This document shows, piece after piece, positions 35,132 to 46,270 of a stretch of 64,000 nt of DNA. The notes under the pieces were generated by a model. That model did no database searches. It worked only from the letters and a program-made list of their open reading frames with translations, and was not told the DNA's origin. The stretch lies in assembly GCA_905221605.1 (NCBI GenBank), contig CAJNDS010000768.1, positions 1 through 64,000 on the forward strand, read 5' to 3'. Within the stretch, counting starts at the first letter, position 1, and each line of letters opens with the position of its first letter. A program made the position numbers and the translations under genes. The stretch is from Symbiodinium natans. Lineage: Eukaryota > Sar > Dinophyceae > Suessiales > Symbiodiniaceae.

Positions 35132-35995
35132 GGCTTTGTGGCTTGGTGCTTTTGGACATGGGATTGCTTGGGCAGGCCTTTCGGGATCGAGCCCATTCGC
35201 CTGTCAAATGGACTGAGAGTTTCAGTGCAGCCTCTCTGTGTCGTTGTGCTTGATTTCACTGTCCGGCACGCAGCGAATGCTTTTACACTTGCGGTATGGA
35301 AACCGATATGTCTGGTACGCGCACCGCGTCAGCGTAGCCAGAAAGTCTCAGTGATACCCTGAAACAGGAATCGACAGTCCGGCGCTGGGATCTCACAAGT
35401 TCTGAGCATAAATAGTAGAAAAAGTCGGCTGCATTCTTTGAACACGAGCTGCTGTCGAGTCCTGTTCAGGAGGCTTCGGGCGGCAATCCGTCGCAGGAGG
35501 CTTCAAGCAACTCGCCGCAAGCTGCCCATCGAAACATTTGGCCCCAATTTCGGTGTTGGGGTTCACCATCCGGTGGCTTGGATTTGTAAGCTTCGGATGG
35601 GGAAGAGCCCATCCTTTATACACAGCTTTGGTGATCTCGTGCACACGCTCTACGAAATGCCTAGAGACAAGAACCTGCCATACAAGGCTCGCGTGAGTTT
35701 CTGTCTGTGTGAGACAACTCCGTGAACCCCACTTCAAGCCCTGCTGGTCAGACACGTGTCAGAGACATTTCGACCTCCCTCCGGCTCCATGTTCGCTCCG
35801 GCGCAAACGCCCTGGCGGGCGCCGTCATGGGATTCATGTCGCATGAAGAGGAGAGGGCACATATAGACTTTCGGGATTCGGGTCGAAGGTGCGCCCAAGC
35901 AGCCAGATGACGAAATGGTTCGCCAGCATCGCCAACCCTGCATCCACCTGCATGTTCAATTGCGTATTTAGTGGGTGACTGAAGTTCGCTGTGAT
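35132..35995. other. Gene-free unique sequence
   Basis: Open frames up to 120 codons (35393-35755 minus); nothing recognised. Confidence 0.4.
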
Positions 35996-35996
35996 G

Positions 35997-36083
<87 letters not shown>

Positions 36084-36121
36084 ACTACTGCCGATGCGGC
36101 CGCGGCTGCTGCTGCTGCTGT
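35996..36121. repeat. (CTCCTG)n and (CTG)n microsatellites
   Basis: About 14 CTCCTG units at 35998-36081, then a short GCTGCTG run at 36101-36121. Frames through it give Ala/Pro, Cys/Ser, Ala/Gly or Arg/Ser dipeptide repeats on both strands, so the 160-170-codon frames here are not evidence of a gene. Confidence 0.95.
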
Positions 36122-36435
36122 TGTAGGAGGGTTGGCAACCATAGAAGACAAAGATACTACTGGTAACGACTGATACCATGCCTCGATGCAATGGCCTGCC
36201 AGAAAGGTGCAAACGTGATTGCTGGCCCCTGTACACCAACACTCCTCATCTCCTCTTGGGGCCTCCTTGGCCAAGTATGGGGACAGGCAAGTTCGCGGGG
36301 GCCCAAGCATGATGCACCCGACCACAAACTGAAAGCAAGACATCCCACAAAAAAACCAAAGGGGGCACCTCCAGAACGAAGGATGTGATCTTCACATACG
36401 GATGCAGGTCGGTAAGGAAATCCACCACGGCGATC

Positions 36436-36549
36436 CTGGGGTAGGTTGGGGGGGGGGCCTATGAAAATTATAACTTTTATGGCTTTATAAGGATCATTTA
36501 GGGGATTAAGGGCAATAAAAAATAAAAGTTATGTCCAAACCTACCCCCG
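36436..36549. mobile_element. HP-F hairpin element
   Basis: A 114-bp element with inverted ends CTGGGGTAGGTTGG and CCAAACCTACCCCCG, and inner arms AAAATTATAACTTTTAT against AAAATAAAAGTTAT. The CTTTATAAGGATCATTTAGG centre is followed by GGGATTAAGGG. It is flanked by GATC on both sides (36432-36435 and 36550-36553), a possible 4-bp duplication, although GATC is palindromic. Confidence 0.7.
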
Positions 36550-36643
36550 GATCATGGTGAAAACAACATAGGGCAGCGCTGCCAGCAGCCAGGTTCCATA
36601 GCGCAGCTTGTACTCAAGAGAGCCGGCAGCAAGAGTCTGAACC

Positions 36644-36742
36644 TGGGATGTGCCCCCTTACACTAACAGTCCTCAATAGGAATTCTTGCGCCCCCTCTTA
36701 TAATCCCTATTAAGGACTGTGGGTATTTGGGAGGACATCCCA
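36644..36742. mobile_element. HP-B element with a perfect 10-bp target duplication
   Basis: A 99-bp element with ends TGGGATGTGCCCCC and GGGAGGACATCCCA. It contains an internal inverted pair ACAGTCCTCAATAGG / CCTATTAAGGACTGT around CTTATAATCC. AGTCTGAACC occurs immediately on each side (36634-36643 and 36743-36752). A 10-bp duplication fits the 9-11 bp typical of Mutator-like transposases, but no transposase is present. A relative lies at 42945-43043. Confidence 0.85.
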
Positions 36743-36911
36743 AGTCTGAACCTGAACCAAGCAGCCCAAAAACAGAATGACAGCAATAAATAAACCAAAG
36801 CAAGCTTAAAGGCAACTATCGCCTAAGGCATCTTTATGACTGCGGCATGGGGGTTGCTCTGCTTTTTTTTGAGCTTTTCTTGGGTGCCCATTGCAATATG
36901 CTCTTCACAGT

Positions 36912-36969
36912 AACCCTAAACCCTAAACCCTAAACCCTAAACCCTAAACCCTAAACCCTAAACCCTAAA
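36912..36969 (-). repeat. Interstitial CCCTAAA array, about 8 units
   Basis: Perfect heptamers. Confidence 0.95.
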
Positions 36970-38783
36970 CATGAGTTCGTCCGCGAGGAACTGCGCATCG
37001 GAAGGGCTTTAGCGACAACGCATGCGCTTCTGCCAGTAGGAAGCTGCTGAACATAAGCCTTAGTTGGCGGGGGAGTTTCGGTTTCTGATAGTGGTGTAAA
37101 TACTTCTTGAATGGAGTTTAGCCACCAACTCCTACTTGAAGCGGATCCCTGGACCCTTGGGCAGAAAAGCTTGGGTCATTGGGTCTCGGGCGGATTTCTT
37201 CCGGGGTGGTAGGGCCTGCTAGGGGCCTTAGCCTGGTAAGGTCCTCGTGATGCCATGTCGCAGCGCGGAGACACAGTGAACCACCACCAGGACAAGCTTG
37301 TCAGCACTCCATTCATCCTGCCGGCCGCGGCGGGTAGAGCGTTGGGCGTTTGCAAGGCTCACGTAATGTCGTCAACTAGCTTGTTCTGGGAATCTAAAAA
37401 TAAGAACTCAACCCCCCCTTTCTTCCAAATCATGTAGTGTTTGGGGGGCCTTTGCACTCTGAACCTTGAAGCCTTGGAATCGAAAGATGCAAGGTCCTTC
37501 ACATTAGGATCAGGAGACTCAAGCTTGGAATGAAAAGGTCCGAGCTTTGAATCCAGGGCTCCCAGGGAAGCTTGGCAACTTTGTTTGGGTGGGTGTTGTG
37601 TTGTAACGAGCGGCCGCAATGACAGCTCCGGCTACCCATCGTGAAACTTGATCCCCGGGCTGTTTTGTCAACGGCATCCTTGAATCCCTTGCCCCCGCTC
37701 CCAGACAGATCAGAGTTCCAGAAGCATCCAGTGAAACCAGGGGTCTCTTTGTGAATGGCCCGAAGCTTAGAAAGAAAGCCCGCGAGCTGCGAGGGGGGGG
37801 GGTAATGCTGGATTTGGCATAAGGTTCAGGTGTGCTCAGGCTTTTACATGCCATCAGCTTGGGCCTGAGAAGGAGAGAAGCAACATGGTGGGTGGGGGGG
37901 GGATAGGCTTCGCCGAGCATGGGTGTTCCACAAGCAGGTGTCCTAGCAGGCCAGTGCTACACAATGATTCCCCAAGCCCATGCAGGGACCCCCGCAGGCA
38001 CTTCAAAAGGTCGGTCCGTTCTGAGGCTTTGAGGGGTCTGCTTCGACTTCATGTCCAAACTTGGGATTTACATGGAGCTACCCAACTTAAAGGTGATAGG
38101 TCCTCCTTGACTGAAGGTACGCAGGCCACCAGCATAAGGCCAACAGGTGGGAAGAACCTTGTGAGGCGTAGCTCTTTTGGGTGTTAAAAGCGGCTTAGGG
38201 ATGACGGAACAACAGCTGACGATGTTTCAAAAGGGAACCGTAGGACACTTCAGACTCCCCCAAATTCAAATGCAGTTGGGGGAGCTGGCGCGCAGCTGCC
38301 CAAGACATGCTGCAGCACTTTCCGCAGCAATAAATGTAGCAGCCGCCCTCTGCCGGGATACAGCTCGCATTTCGCAGCTTGTAGGGGTACCAGGACAGCA
38401 GGATGCACAAAGCCTCAAAGCAGCCCCCCCGGACTCATCTCCAAGGGGGAGCAAGTCGAATCTGGTGCCATGACGAAGGGGAATGAGGTGAATGCGCTAC
38501 AGCAAACCAACCACTCAAGACAGAATTTGGGTGCAACACCACGGTGCTTGCGAGAAACGGGGCTTTAGGGATGCAGGCCCGCACAAGTCCGAAACCGATG
38601 CTCTTTGTGACTTGTGTCTTAGCTTCGCTACCCTACACCCTCATGGAATGCAGAGCCCAGCAGCAGCCATGAGCTCGAAACCAAAGAAGATCCGGGCCTC
38701 GACGCTGTCCCACCTGCAGCTCTCTACTTCTGCGAAAGCAGCGATACGTGAAACAGGCACAAGACTCTCACATTCTCTGCTGA
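36970..38783. other. Gene-free unique sequence
   Basis: A G run at 37794-37802 and another at 37890-37900; open frames up to 133 codons (37519-37920 minus). Confidence 0.4.
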
Positions 38784-38812
38784 ACCTAAACCCTAAACCC
38801 TCAACCCTAAAC
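38784..38812 (-). repeat. Short CCCTAAA array
   Basis: Four units, one CCCTCAA. Confidence 0.85.
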
Positions 38813-39867
38813 TAGCCATCTCTGCACTTGCCCAACCAAGGCACTTTATTAGCCGAAGGGTGTGGGGCTGGGGCTTCGCAAGTGCATGCTACACTTCTTT
38901 GGGGCTCCCAATCCTTCAGATGCCCCACACACCCTACACCCGAGAAATTTCGAGAACATCCGACATCGCTCGAATCCTCTAAACAAGAACCGACAACCCC
39001 ACAAGCCCCCCGGTCTGTTCTCGAAACCTCCCGAACATTCACCTTACCAGAGAGCCACAGACCCGAGCAAAAAACCTTGTCCAGGCCGCTGGGAAACCAA
39101 CTCCGAGACAGTGGCTGGAAGGAAGCTCGTTCCTGGACTTGGCTGATGCGAGGGCATGAAGCCAGAGATTGCGGGCTGTCCGGTTGTTGTTGGCATAGAG
39201 TCGGGACGCACGCTTGTAGCAGCTGGGAAGCTTGCTAAGGCTGGAGCATGGAGAAGACCCGCTTTGGAATCCCAAGCCCCACAAACCCCAACCTACCAAC
39301 CTATCGTGGCAAGCACCCCGGATCCCTCTCAAACCGGAGCCTGAGACTTGGCATGCCTCCCACACCTTTTGACAGCTTTGGAGCCAGAGAGGAGTACCGG
39401 CACTAGTGACCGCACAGCGAAACATCAGAGCTGTGGAGAGCTGTGGAGAGCTGCAGCCTACGTGTTCAACTATCCCCCCTGACCCCACATAGCACAGTAG
39501 CACAAGTTTTCTGGACACGTAGACGTAGACATACCTGCAGTAGGCAATACCATGCACAAAACGTTACATTCCCGACCAAGATTTGCTGCTTCGATCAGTC
39601 CCCAACTCATCGCCACGGCTAATGGGATGTCGAGCGAAGTGGGCTGAGTGCTCCGTCAAAAACGAAACAGCCGAGCATCGCAGATTTGTCGCCCCAATCG
39701 TGCCGGTGAAGCCTGCTCGCAGGTCGTTCGGCAAGCATTACACCAGAAGCCTCTAAGTCGATCTGGGCTTTCACAGTGCAGCCAAAGTTGCCCGTAGAGC
39801 GCTCGAGACCCAACCCAAAAAAAGGCAGGGTGAACAAGTGAAACCGCGACATGATCGAAGCCTACAA
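38813..39867. other. Gene-free unique sequence
   Basis: A 172-codon minus-strand frame (39039-39557) overlaps a 136-codon plus-strand frame; neither shows a motif. Confidence 0.4.
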
Positions 39868-39940
39868 GTTAATAGTAATAATAATAATAATAGTAATAAT
39901 GATAATACCATACTTCTAATCACCATCACCATCACCATCA
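39868..39940. repeat. AAT and CACCAT microsatellites
   Basis: AATAAT-type run at 39871-39905, then CACCAT units at 39919-39938. Confidence 0.9.
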
Positions 39941-40070
39941 TAAAAAAGAAAACTAATGATTTAGAAGCCTACAAGTGGAGATTTCTCAAAGTAAATCCTT
40001 ACAGCACGGGAAGCGCTGTAAGCAAGCCCTCAATTTCGATGAAGGTGCTTGGGCCCACTTTGAGGGTGTA

Positions 40071-40090
40071 CCCTAAACCCTAAACCCTAA
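40071..40090 (-). repeat. Three-unit CCCTAAA array
   Basis: Short perfect array. Confidence 0.8.
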
Positions 40091-42534
40091 CGCCTCTGAT
40101 GATCATTGGGATAACCGCGATGATGAAGCCAAGCGCACCGAGGATGACACCGAGGAGGAGATACCTGGGGAGCGTTCTCTCGGGGTGAGGGGCTCCTTGA
40201 AGGGTGACACGCAACACCTAACACTCAAAACGTTGCAATTAGAAGGGCCCTTACTTTATAAGGCCGTTTAGGACCTTTTGATTAAGTTGGAGAAGCCCAA
40301 GGATGTGCCAAAGCTGGGTACGGAGCAGGGCCACGGTATGTTTGGCATGAGTACGTCAGCTTCTGAATCAGATTTAAGAAGATTCAAGACGCGAGAAGGG
40401 CTGTACGGAGCCTTCCGAACTGCCCATCTGCGCTATGCGATGCAAATTTTGTCGTAGAGCACGTGGTACCGCGAGTCGAGCAACAAAGCGACGGGGCAGG
40501 AGTGGAGGGGTGCAGGAATCGGAATCGAGAAGGTTGCAACTTCCGAAGCCTTGAAGCACAAGGCATAGGATGTCAACCGGAAAGGGAGCAGCTGCTGATG
40601 TCGGAACATGCCACAGCCGGTGCTGCTTATACAAACACAGCAACACAGACGGACAGACAGCCAGATGGTAGGGTAGCATGTGCTGAGACCGAAAACAGTA
40701 CTGTACCTGGTAACACAATGCAAGGTGACCCATTTTTTCGTCGTGTCTCCCACGAGGATCGGGGCCCAAGAAGGGTTTGAAGTCCTAGGAGGTTGGGAGA
40801 AACTTGGGAGATTGCCCTGGGCGCCCTCAGCCTGTCGACACAGTCCTTTTAATTTAAGCAAAACAGAAAGTATGGGGTCGTAGGCGTACCGACCAAACAC
40901 TTTCGCCAAGAAACTGCACACTCTGGTCGATGTAATGCCTCGGCGCATTTCGCAGCTGGAACTCAGTATCTCGTCCACGGCGGACGGCGGAGTCAGTTCG
41001 TTCGGGCTCATCGCCCATTGCAAGCGCAAGGCTGCTGAAGAAGTGATGGAAGGATGCGTTAGAACCTTGGGGACTTGGGGACTCTGAGAAGCATTGGCCA
41101 GGCCTCAACACACTATACGATGTCTTCCTTTCAGAAGCTTGTTGTGGCTTTTCTCCGAGATTTGAGGGTAAGCGTTTGAGTCTCTGATTTGCTGCCAGCG
41201 ATTCTTCTGGGCACATAGCGGCCGATGTGTTTGGAACATGCGCGCTCTTTCTCACCTAGCTGCAGTTGGAGCAAGCCAGGCGACGCCACACCCCAAACCC
41301 TAAAACTGAAACAAGCCCAAACCGTAGGGCGATACTCAGCCGGGTTGGGGCATAGAAAGATGACAGGGGGCTTAAGGGACGGCAGTGCCAAAATCCTACA
41401 CCTGGCCACCACTCTACGACTCCACCTCAAGCATATGGAAATGTGGAAGCTTCCACCCAGATTCTCTGGGCCCCTTCAGGCAGAACCAAAGCGTGCAAAT
41501 CCGAACCCTACATACCCGTCAACATGGCCGATCATCCCCGAGCCTATCCGGAAAGACGAACTGGTCACAGGGTACTGGGTAAGTACTCAGCGGATCGGTG
41601 CAGTACACTGAACGACACACACACATGTACGCACGCACGATGCAAGGTTTCAGCACAAGATTCTGTGCATCAGGACGTTCAAAAAACATCGGTCGCCTCC
41701 TCCTCCACCATCGCCCGCCCATCCCCCCAGCTCTGCACGCTCCAGCCTGTGGTGATGGACACCAATGCCGCCGTCTCCGTTTTCCACCAGGTTTTCTAAC
41801 CTGGCACCGGGAACAAGCGAGAAACTACCCGGCTCTGAGGGCAAACCTCAGGACCAACATGAATATGATCAATTCAAAATCACACAAAAGAACGAGAACG
41901 AGCGAAAATACACACATTGGCAAAGGCGTCGCAAGTCAAATGCCACAGGAGCATCAGCAGGAAACGCCCTGTATTCCCTTCCAAACAAATGAGCCGTTTA
42001 CCCACATCTAGCACGCGGCACACAAACACAAACGCAGGCATTGACCGTGCAAGGCGTTGCACTAGTTTCACAATGTATGTTCCGTGAGCCGTGATCCAAA
42101 GGCTCATTCCGTGCCAGTTTTGCCAAATGCTCAGTTCGTCGCAGAGCCCACAGCTGTACGATCTGAGTAGGAGTGTACGGAGCCTGGAAAGAAACCTGCA
42201 CAATGAAGAGCAACAACATTGGCACGCCTCTTCTGAGACAAAGCCCAAGCTTTGATTCGTACAGTAGTACCGCCCACCCAGGGTTGAAATCCTAGCCTGC
42301 TTGCACATGACCTCACCCCTGGACCCCAAACCCAACCCTTCAAGCGCACATGCAAACCATTGCCACCACGTTGAGGTTTTAACTCCTCCTGAATTTAGGG
42401 ATCCGGGTCTACGAAAAGATACAGAATTAGGACTAGAAATCTGAGTTCAGAGCTTTGAGAGGTCCAGACACAGAGTGCGCACTGGTTGCTTTTTGTTTGG
42501 GCATGTAAAGGGTGCCTGAACCTGACATGGTATC
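40091..42534. other. Gene-free unique sequence
   Basis: A weak hairpin with a CTTTATAAGG centre lies near 40230-40297. A 198-codon minus-strand frame (40433-41029) and others of up to 151 codons have no recognisable domain. Confidence 0.4.
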
Positions 42535-42555
42535 TTTAGGGTTTAGGGTTTAGGG
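42535..42555 (+). repeat. Three-unit TTTAGGG array
   Basis: Short perfect array. Confidence 0.8.
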
Positions 42556-42807
42556 CCAACCCAGAATATGAGGTCCAGCATCGCAATGAAACGAGGGCGA
42601 ACGCTCATCGCCAATCACCCAGAAAACCCACATCCGAAACTTCTCGGGTCCTACACCTGAATGCTTTCCATACAAGAGACCCAAGTTCCTCCCCGAACGC
42701 GCCCTTCGGGCTGATTGATGGCTCAAGGGGCTCAGGGTTTGGTGCACGAGCCCCCCCCCCCCCCCCAATGTAGATTCCTAACCAGTGCCAATAAGGTACC
42801 ACTAACG

Positions 42808-42853
42808 CCCTAACCCTAAACCCTAACCCCATGCTAAACCCTAAACCCTAAAA
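42808..42853 (-). repeat. CCCTAAA array joined to an HP-A end fragment
   Basis: Degenerate heptamers (CCCTAACCC, CATGCTAAACC) run directly into the HP-A right end at 42856. Confidence 0.85.
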
Positions 42854-42855
42854 CC

Positions 42856-42875
42856 TCTAATTTCGGAAACCCCCA
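42856..42875 (+). mobile_element. HP-A right-end fragment
   Basis: CTAATTTCGGAAACCCCC only. The rest of the element is missing and telomere-type repeat takes its place, so the junction truncates the element. Confidence 0.6.
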
Positions 42876-42944
42876 GATAAGCCTTGCAAGAGCTTCCTCA
42901 GGTGGAAAGCCCCCTGGCCTCGGATGTGTTATACAGGGTGTGCC

Positions 42945-43043
42945 TTGGGGCGTTGCCCCCTAATACTAACAGCTCCTTAATTTAAAATGGTAACAGTACC
43001 CTCTATTATAATCCCTATGAAGGACTGTTGGAGAACATTCCGA
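42945..43043. mobile_element. HP-B element, copy 2 (diverged)
   Basis: Shares CCCCCTAATACTAACAG, CTCTATTATAATCCCTATGA and AGGACTGTTGGAGAACATTC with the copy at 36644, in the same order. The flanks GGGTGTGCC and GGGGTGCC are only an approximate duplication. Confidence 0.7.
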
Positions 43044-44933
43044 GGGGTGCCGATTGGGAAAGCCTACAGTCCACAATAGAGAATATGTTACTGTTCCTTC
43101 CGGCCATCCCGTCCACTGTGCAACATGTCCCGCGGGAGCGGTTTGAGTACGGATTTCCGTGTGCGGCACGTTTGGCCTTACCCTAAACCCTAGTAGGTGC
43201 AAAGTACAAACCCACAACACCAACCCAAGCATGTTCCTTGGCTTTCTGTATTGACCCTTTGGGTACCCTGCTCCACAGGCAGTGTTCCTGATAGTGTTGG
43301 CTGAGCAGGCTTAGCTATACTCTTTTCTCCTCTTGTAGCCCAAATCCTCATCAAGATCGTGCGCTGCGCGACATGCAAACTTGCTGCACGGAACTCTCGC
43401 CATTTTGCATGCCGAACCTGGAACAGAAACCTTCGCTTACATGGCGTAAACAGTCCCAGCCCCCAGCACACACACACACACACACCCTGTACATTACAGC
43501 TGCCACTGGCTATGCGGCTCAAATCCACCTACAGCTGGGCGCGTTCAGAAGTTCAACTCTGGGCTGCAGGCGCCAGGAGCTTGCGGCAGTACGGATCACC
43601 GTCGATGCGCAGTTGCCCTGGTGAGAGCACAAGCCCTCTCAACCCTGAGCTTTCACCCAAGTCCTCTTCCCCAAATAAATCCAGACATTTAGACTTCTTG
43701 AAGACTTGGTTGAAAACTTGTAGGAGCCCCGGAGTCAAGCAGCGCAGCGGCACATGGTGTAGGCTTTGGAGGGTGTGCGGTTCCAAGGCATACATCGCAT
43801 GCACGCCAGTGGAATCTTCCACACAAAAACAAACATACAAAACGCGTCTACACATGCATGTCACAACTAAGAAGGGTTAGAACAGTTTAGAACCTGAGCA
43901 TCTCGATATCTGCAGAGTTTGATGCGAAAACAAGTCGAGGGCAACGTTGATGGCTTGGAGTGCCTCTCATCACGGTGCACAAGTGGGCTTTGCCATCGGG
44001 TTTAGGGTGTCAGAGACTTCTCCCCCGTTCGGTCCTCCGAGGTACGCTGGGATGGTGCCATCACCTGGCTTGCACACGAGCCACTGGGCGCTGGCAATTA
44101 CTTTGCGTGAGGCTTGTAACACCTTGTAGGCCCTTGAGGTGTCCGGTTTACGGCTCAGCAAACATGACTTGCACCATTCGCCCGCCGCAGGGTGCCTATG
44201 AACTTTCTCAGCAGGGTCAGGGTCTCCGGTTCCGTCGCCATTTGGACCTGCCCAGCATGCACTGTGGAGGGTTGCTGGGTTTAGTTTCATTAATTACCCA
44301 CGATTCTGCGGTGCTTGAAAATTACTGATAAGGTTGCCCGCAGTAACGAAGTTCGTGCAAGGGCAAAGGCTGGATGAAGTACCGTGTTTGTGTCCGGTTG
44401 AACCCGCAGCCCCATTCCTCCGAGGTGGGACCTGTCAACCCTTCAACTCCCCAAAGGCTAAGCTCCTCAACACTCGACCCCTCGACCTCACAACCTCTCA
44501 GCTCTCAACGCATTTGGTATTGTTGAGCCCAATCAAAGTTTTGTTGGGGGGGCCAGATATTTAACCGAGCACAACATTAGACTAAACACCCGTACAGACT
44601 TGGTAGCCTACATGACAGGCTTTGCCTTTTGGAACTGTGACTGCGAATACTTTTTGGACGAAGAGGCTGTTTTTTGGGGAGCACTGCGCCTCCTTGTCCG
44701 TGACTTAAACTGCGGCATCGGAAGATGGAACTGCATTCTGAAATGGAGACTAGTAGCTCAAGAGATGCTGCCTCAGAATCGGACGAAAGCTTTATCATGT
44801 GCAGAGGGGGGTTGGGGCAGCTACTCCGTGCATGTCTCAAAATCCACACCCCCATGTCACACCTCACTCCGCTCCCCAAGATCCCATAAAGAGTCAAGAG
44901 ATCATGACACCACTGATTGTCTATGGTCCCAGT
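43044..44933. other. Gene-free unique sequence
   Basis: A (CA)n run at 43467-43484; a 173-codon plus-strand frame (43359-43880) without a motif; one telomere-type unit at 43181-43191. Confidence 0.4.
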
Positions 44934-44954
44934 TTAGGGTTTAGGGTTTAGGGT
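44934..44954 (+). repeat. Three-unit TTTAGGG array
   Basis: Short perfect array; a degenerate relative (GTTTAGGGTTTACAGGGTTTAC) lies at 45083-45105. Confidence 0.8.
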
Positions 44955-45232
44955 GATGCCCCATGGTCTCTGGATTTGGGATTTCTCCCCGCGACGGAAA
45001 TATACACCCTGCGGACCTTGCGCATCGGTCCCAAGACTCGACATCGCTACGTCCCAAGAGAGAGTCGGGCTTAGGGTGGGGGGTTTAGGGTTTACAGGGT
45101 TTACGGGAGTCCAACTGAAATCCTGGAGATGAAACACCCCAAAATGGCCAAATCCGCACCGAACCGACTACAAGACCAGACCAGGCAGTAGGCCCCAAAG
45201 CCCGACTCTCTGAAAACCTCTGATCTGTAAAT

Positions 45233-45337
45233 GGGGGTTTTACGAAAATGAGGGAGCCCTCATAAAGACCCCCGAATAGTAGGATTCCTCTATAATACGG
45301 ACCCCAAAAAGGTGCCCCCCCTAATATCGGAACCCCC
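45233..45337 (+). mobile_element. HP-A element, copy 5, with AAAT duplication
   Basis: A 105-bp element with ends GGGGGTTTTACGAAAATGAG and CTAATATCGGAACCCCC. The core CCCCCGAATAGTAGGATTCC is followed by TCTATAATACGGACCCC. It is flanked by AAAT at 45229-45232 and 45338-45341. Confidence 0.82.
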
Positions 45338-45448
45338 AAATCTGTAACCCTTTCTAGATCCGAAGCTGCAAGAAACCTCGCCTTGGCGATGGTACCAGGG
45401 TCCAAAAGGTAGCTGAACATGGACCTCCGATGCGAGGCTAGGTTTTGG

Positions 45449-45480
45449 GGGTTTAGGGTTTAGGGTTTAGGGTTTAGGGG
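45449..45480 (+). repeat. Interstitial TTTAGGG array, about 4 units
   Basis: Perfect heptamers after GGTTTTGGGG. Confidence 0.88.
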
Positions 45481-46160
45481 AGCTCTTCAAAGGTTGCTGG
45501 CGCCTCCTTGGAACACATTGACATAAACTATCAGGCTTGAGCTCTTCACCCTGACCCTGGGTCCTAAAGTTTCTCGAACCCGATAAACTACAATCAATCC
45601 AACCCCAGCCTGTAAGCTCTTCAAGAATCCTCATGATCACTGCAACGCAACGCAGCGCAACTGGCAAATGGACAACTCGGCCCGTGACCACGCTTTCACG
45701 AAAGGCGAGGGCACCCTGCAAGGCACCATGACTTGGGAGTTTACTGGGCATCCGCGAGACTGGGTTTCTTTTGGAACGGACCATAGGTCTTGGAGACTTG
45801 GCGAGTGTGTCGCTCTCTTACCAAGAGGACATGTCCGAAAGGCAGGGAAAGCAGTGCCGGGGTAGCTCGGGGGAGTCTTGGGGACTCGAAGATCCGACGT
45901 CGCCAAAAACAAGACCCCGCTCTGCTTGCACACTCATTGCAGCCCCAGCTTGTCTTTGCCTTGCTGTGTTCATGAACCCAGCAGTCGGCTGCCCTCACAT
46001 GAAATATGAGCAAGATAGGCCTTATGAACAGAATTCTGTGGCACGTCTCGGGGAGCAAGTAGCTCCTGCAGCACGCCCTAAACTTGAACGGTACCACGGC
46101 CGACATGCAAGATTGCGTCTCCGAGATGTATAGACATCGTCTGTGTTCCGTGTAACATGG
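45481..46160. other. Gene-free unique sequence
   Basis: Frames up to 144 codons on the minus strand (45741-46175), no motif. Confidence 0.4.
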
Positions 46161-46270
46161 TAGCCCAGCAATCATACTATGATCAGGGCACCCTTTTTGG
46201 GGTTGGTTATTTTATAAGGGAAACTTGGGGAAACCATAAACAAAAAAGGGTAAAGGGTACCACTGGGCTA
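46161..46270. mobile_element. HP-G hairpin element
   Basis: Inverted ends TAGCCCAG and CTGGGCTA, with inner arms CACCCTTTTTGG and AAAAAAGGGTAAAGGGTACC, around GGTTATTTTATAAGGGAAAC. 110 bp, single copy, no flanking duplication found. Confidence 0.6.

Noticed and set aside
35748-36343. Frames of 160-170 codons with Ser/Arg or Ala/Gly repeats
   Set aside because: Entirely explained by the CTCCTG microsatellite, which lacks stops in most frames.
40230-40297. Hairpin with CTTTATAAGG centre as another MITE
   Set aside because: The terminal arms match only loosely, and there is no second copy or flanking duplication.
40433-41029. 198-codon minus-strand open frame as a gene
   Set aside because: Chance length, no recognisable motif, overlapping frames on both strands.
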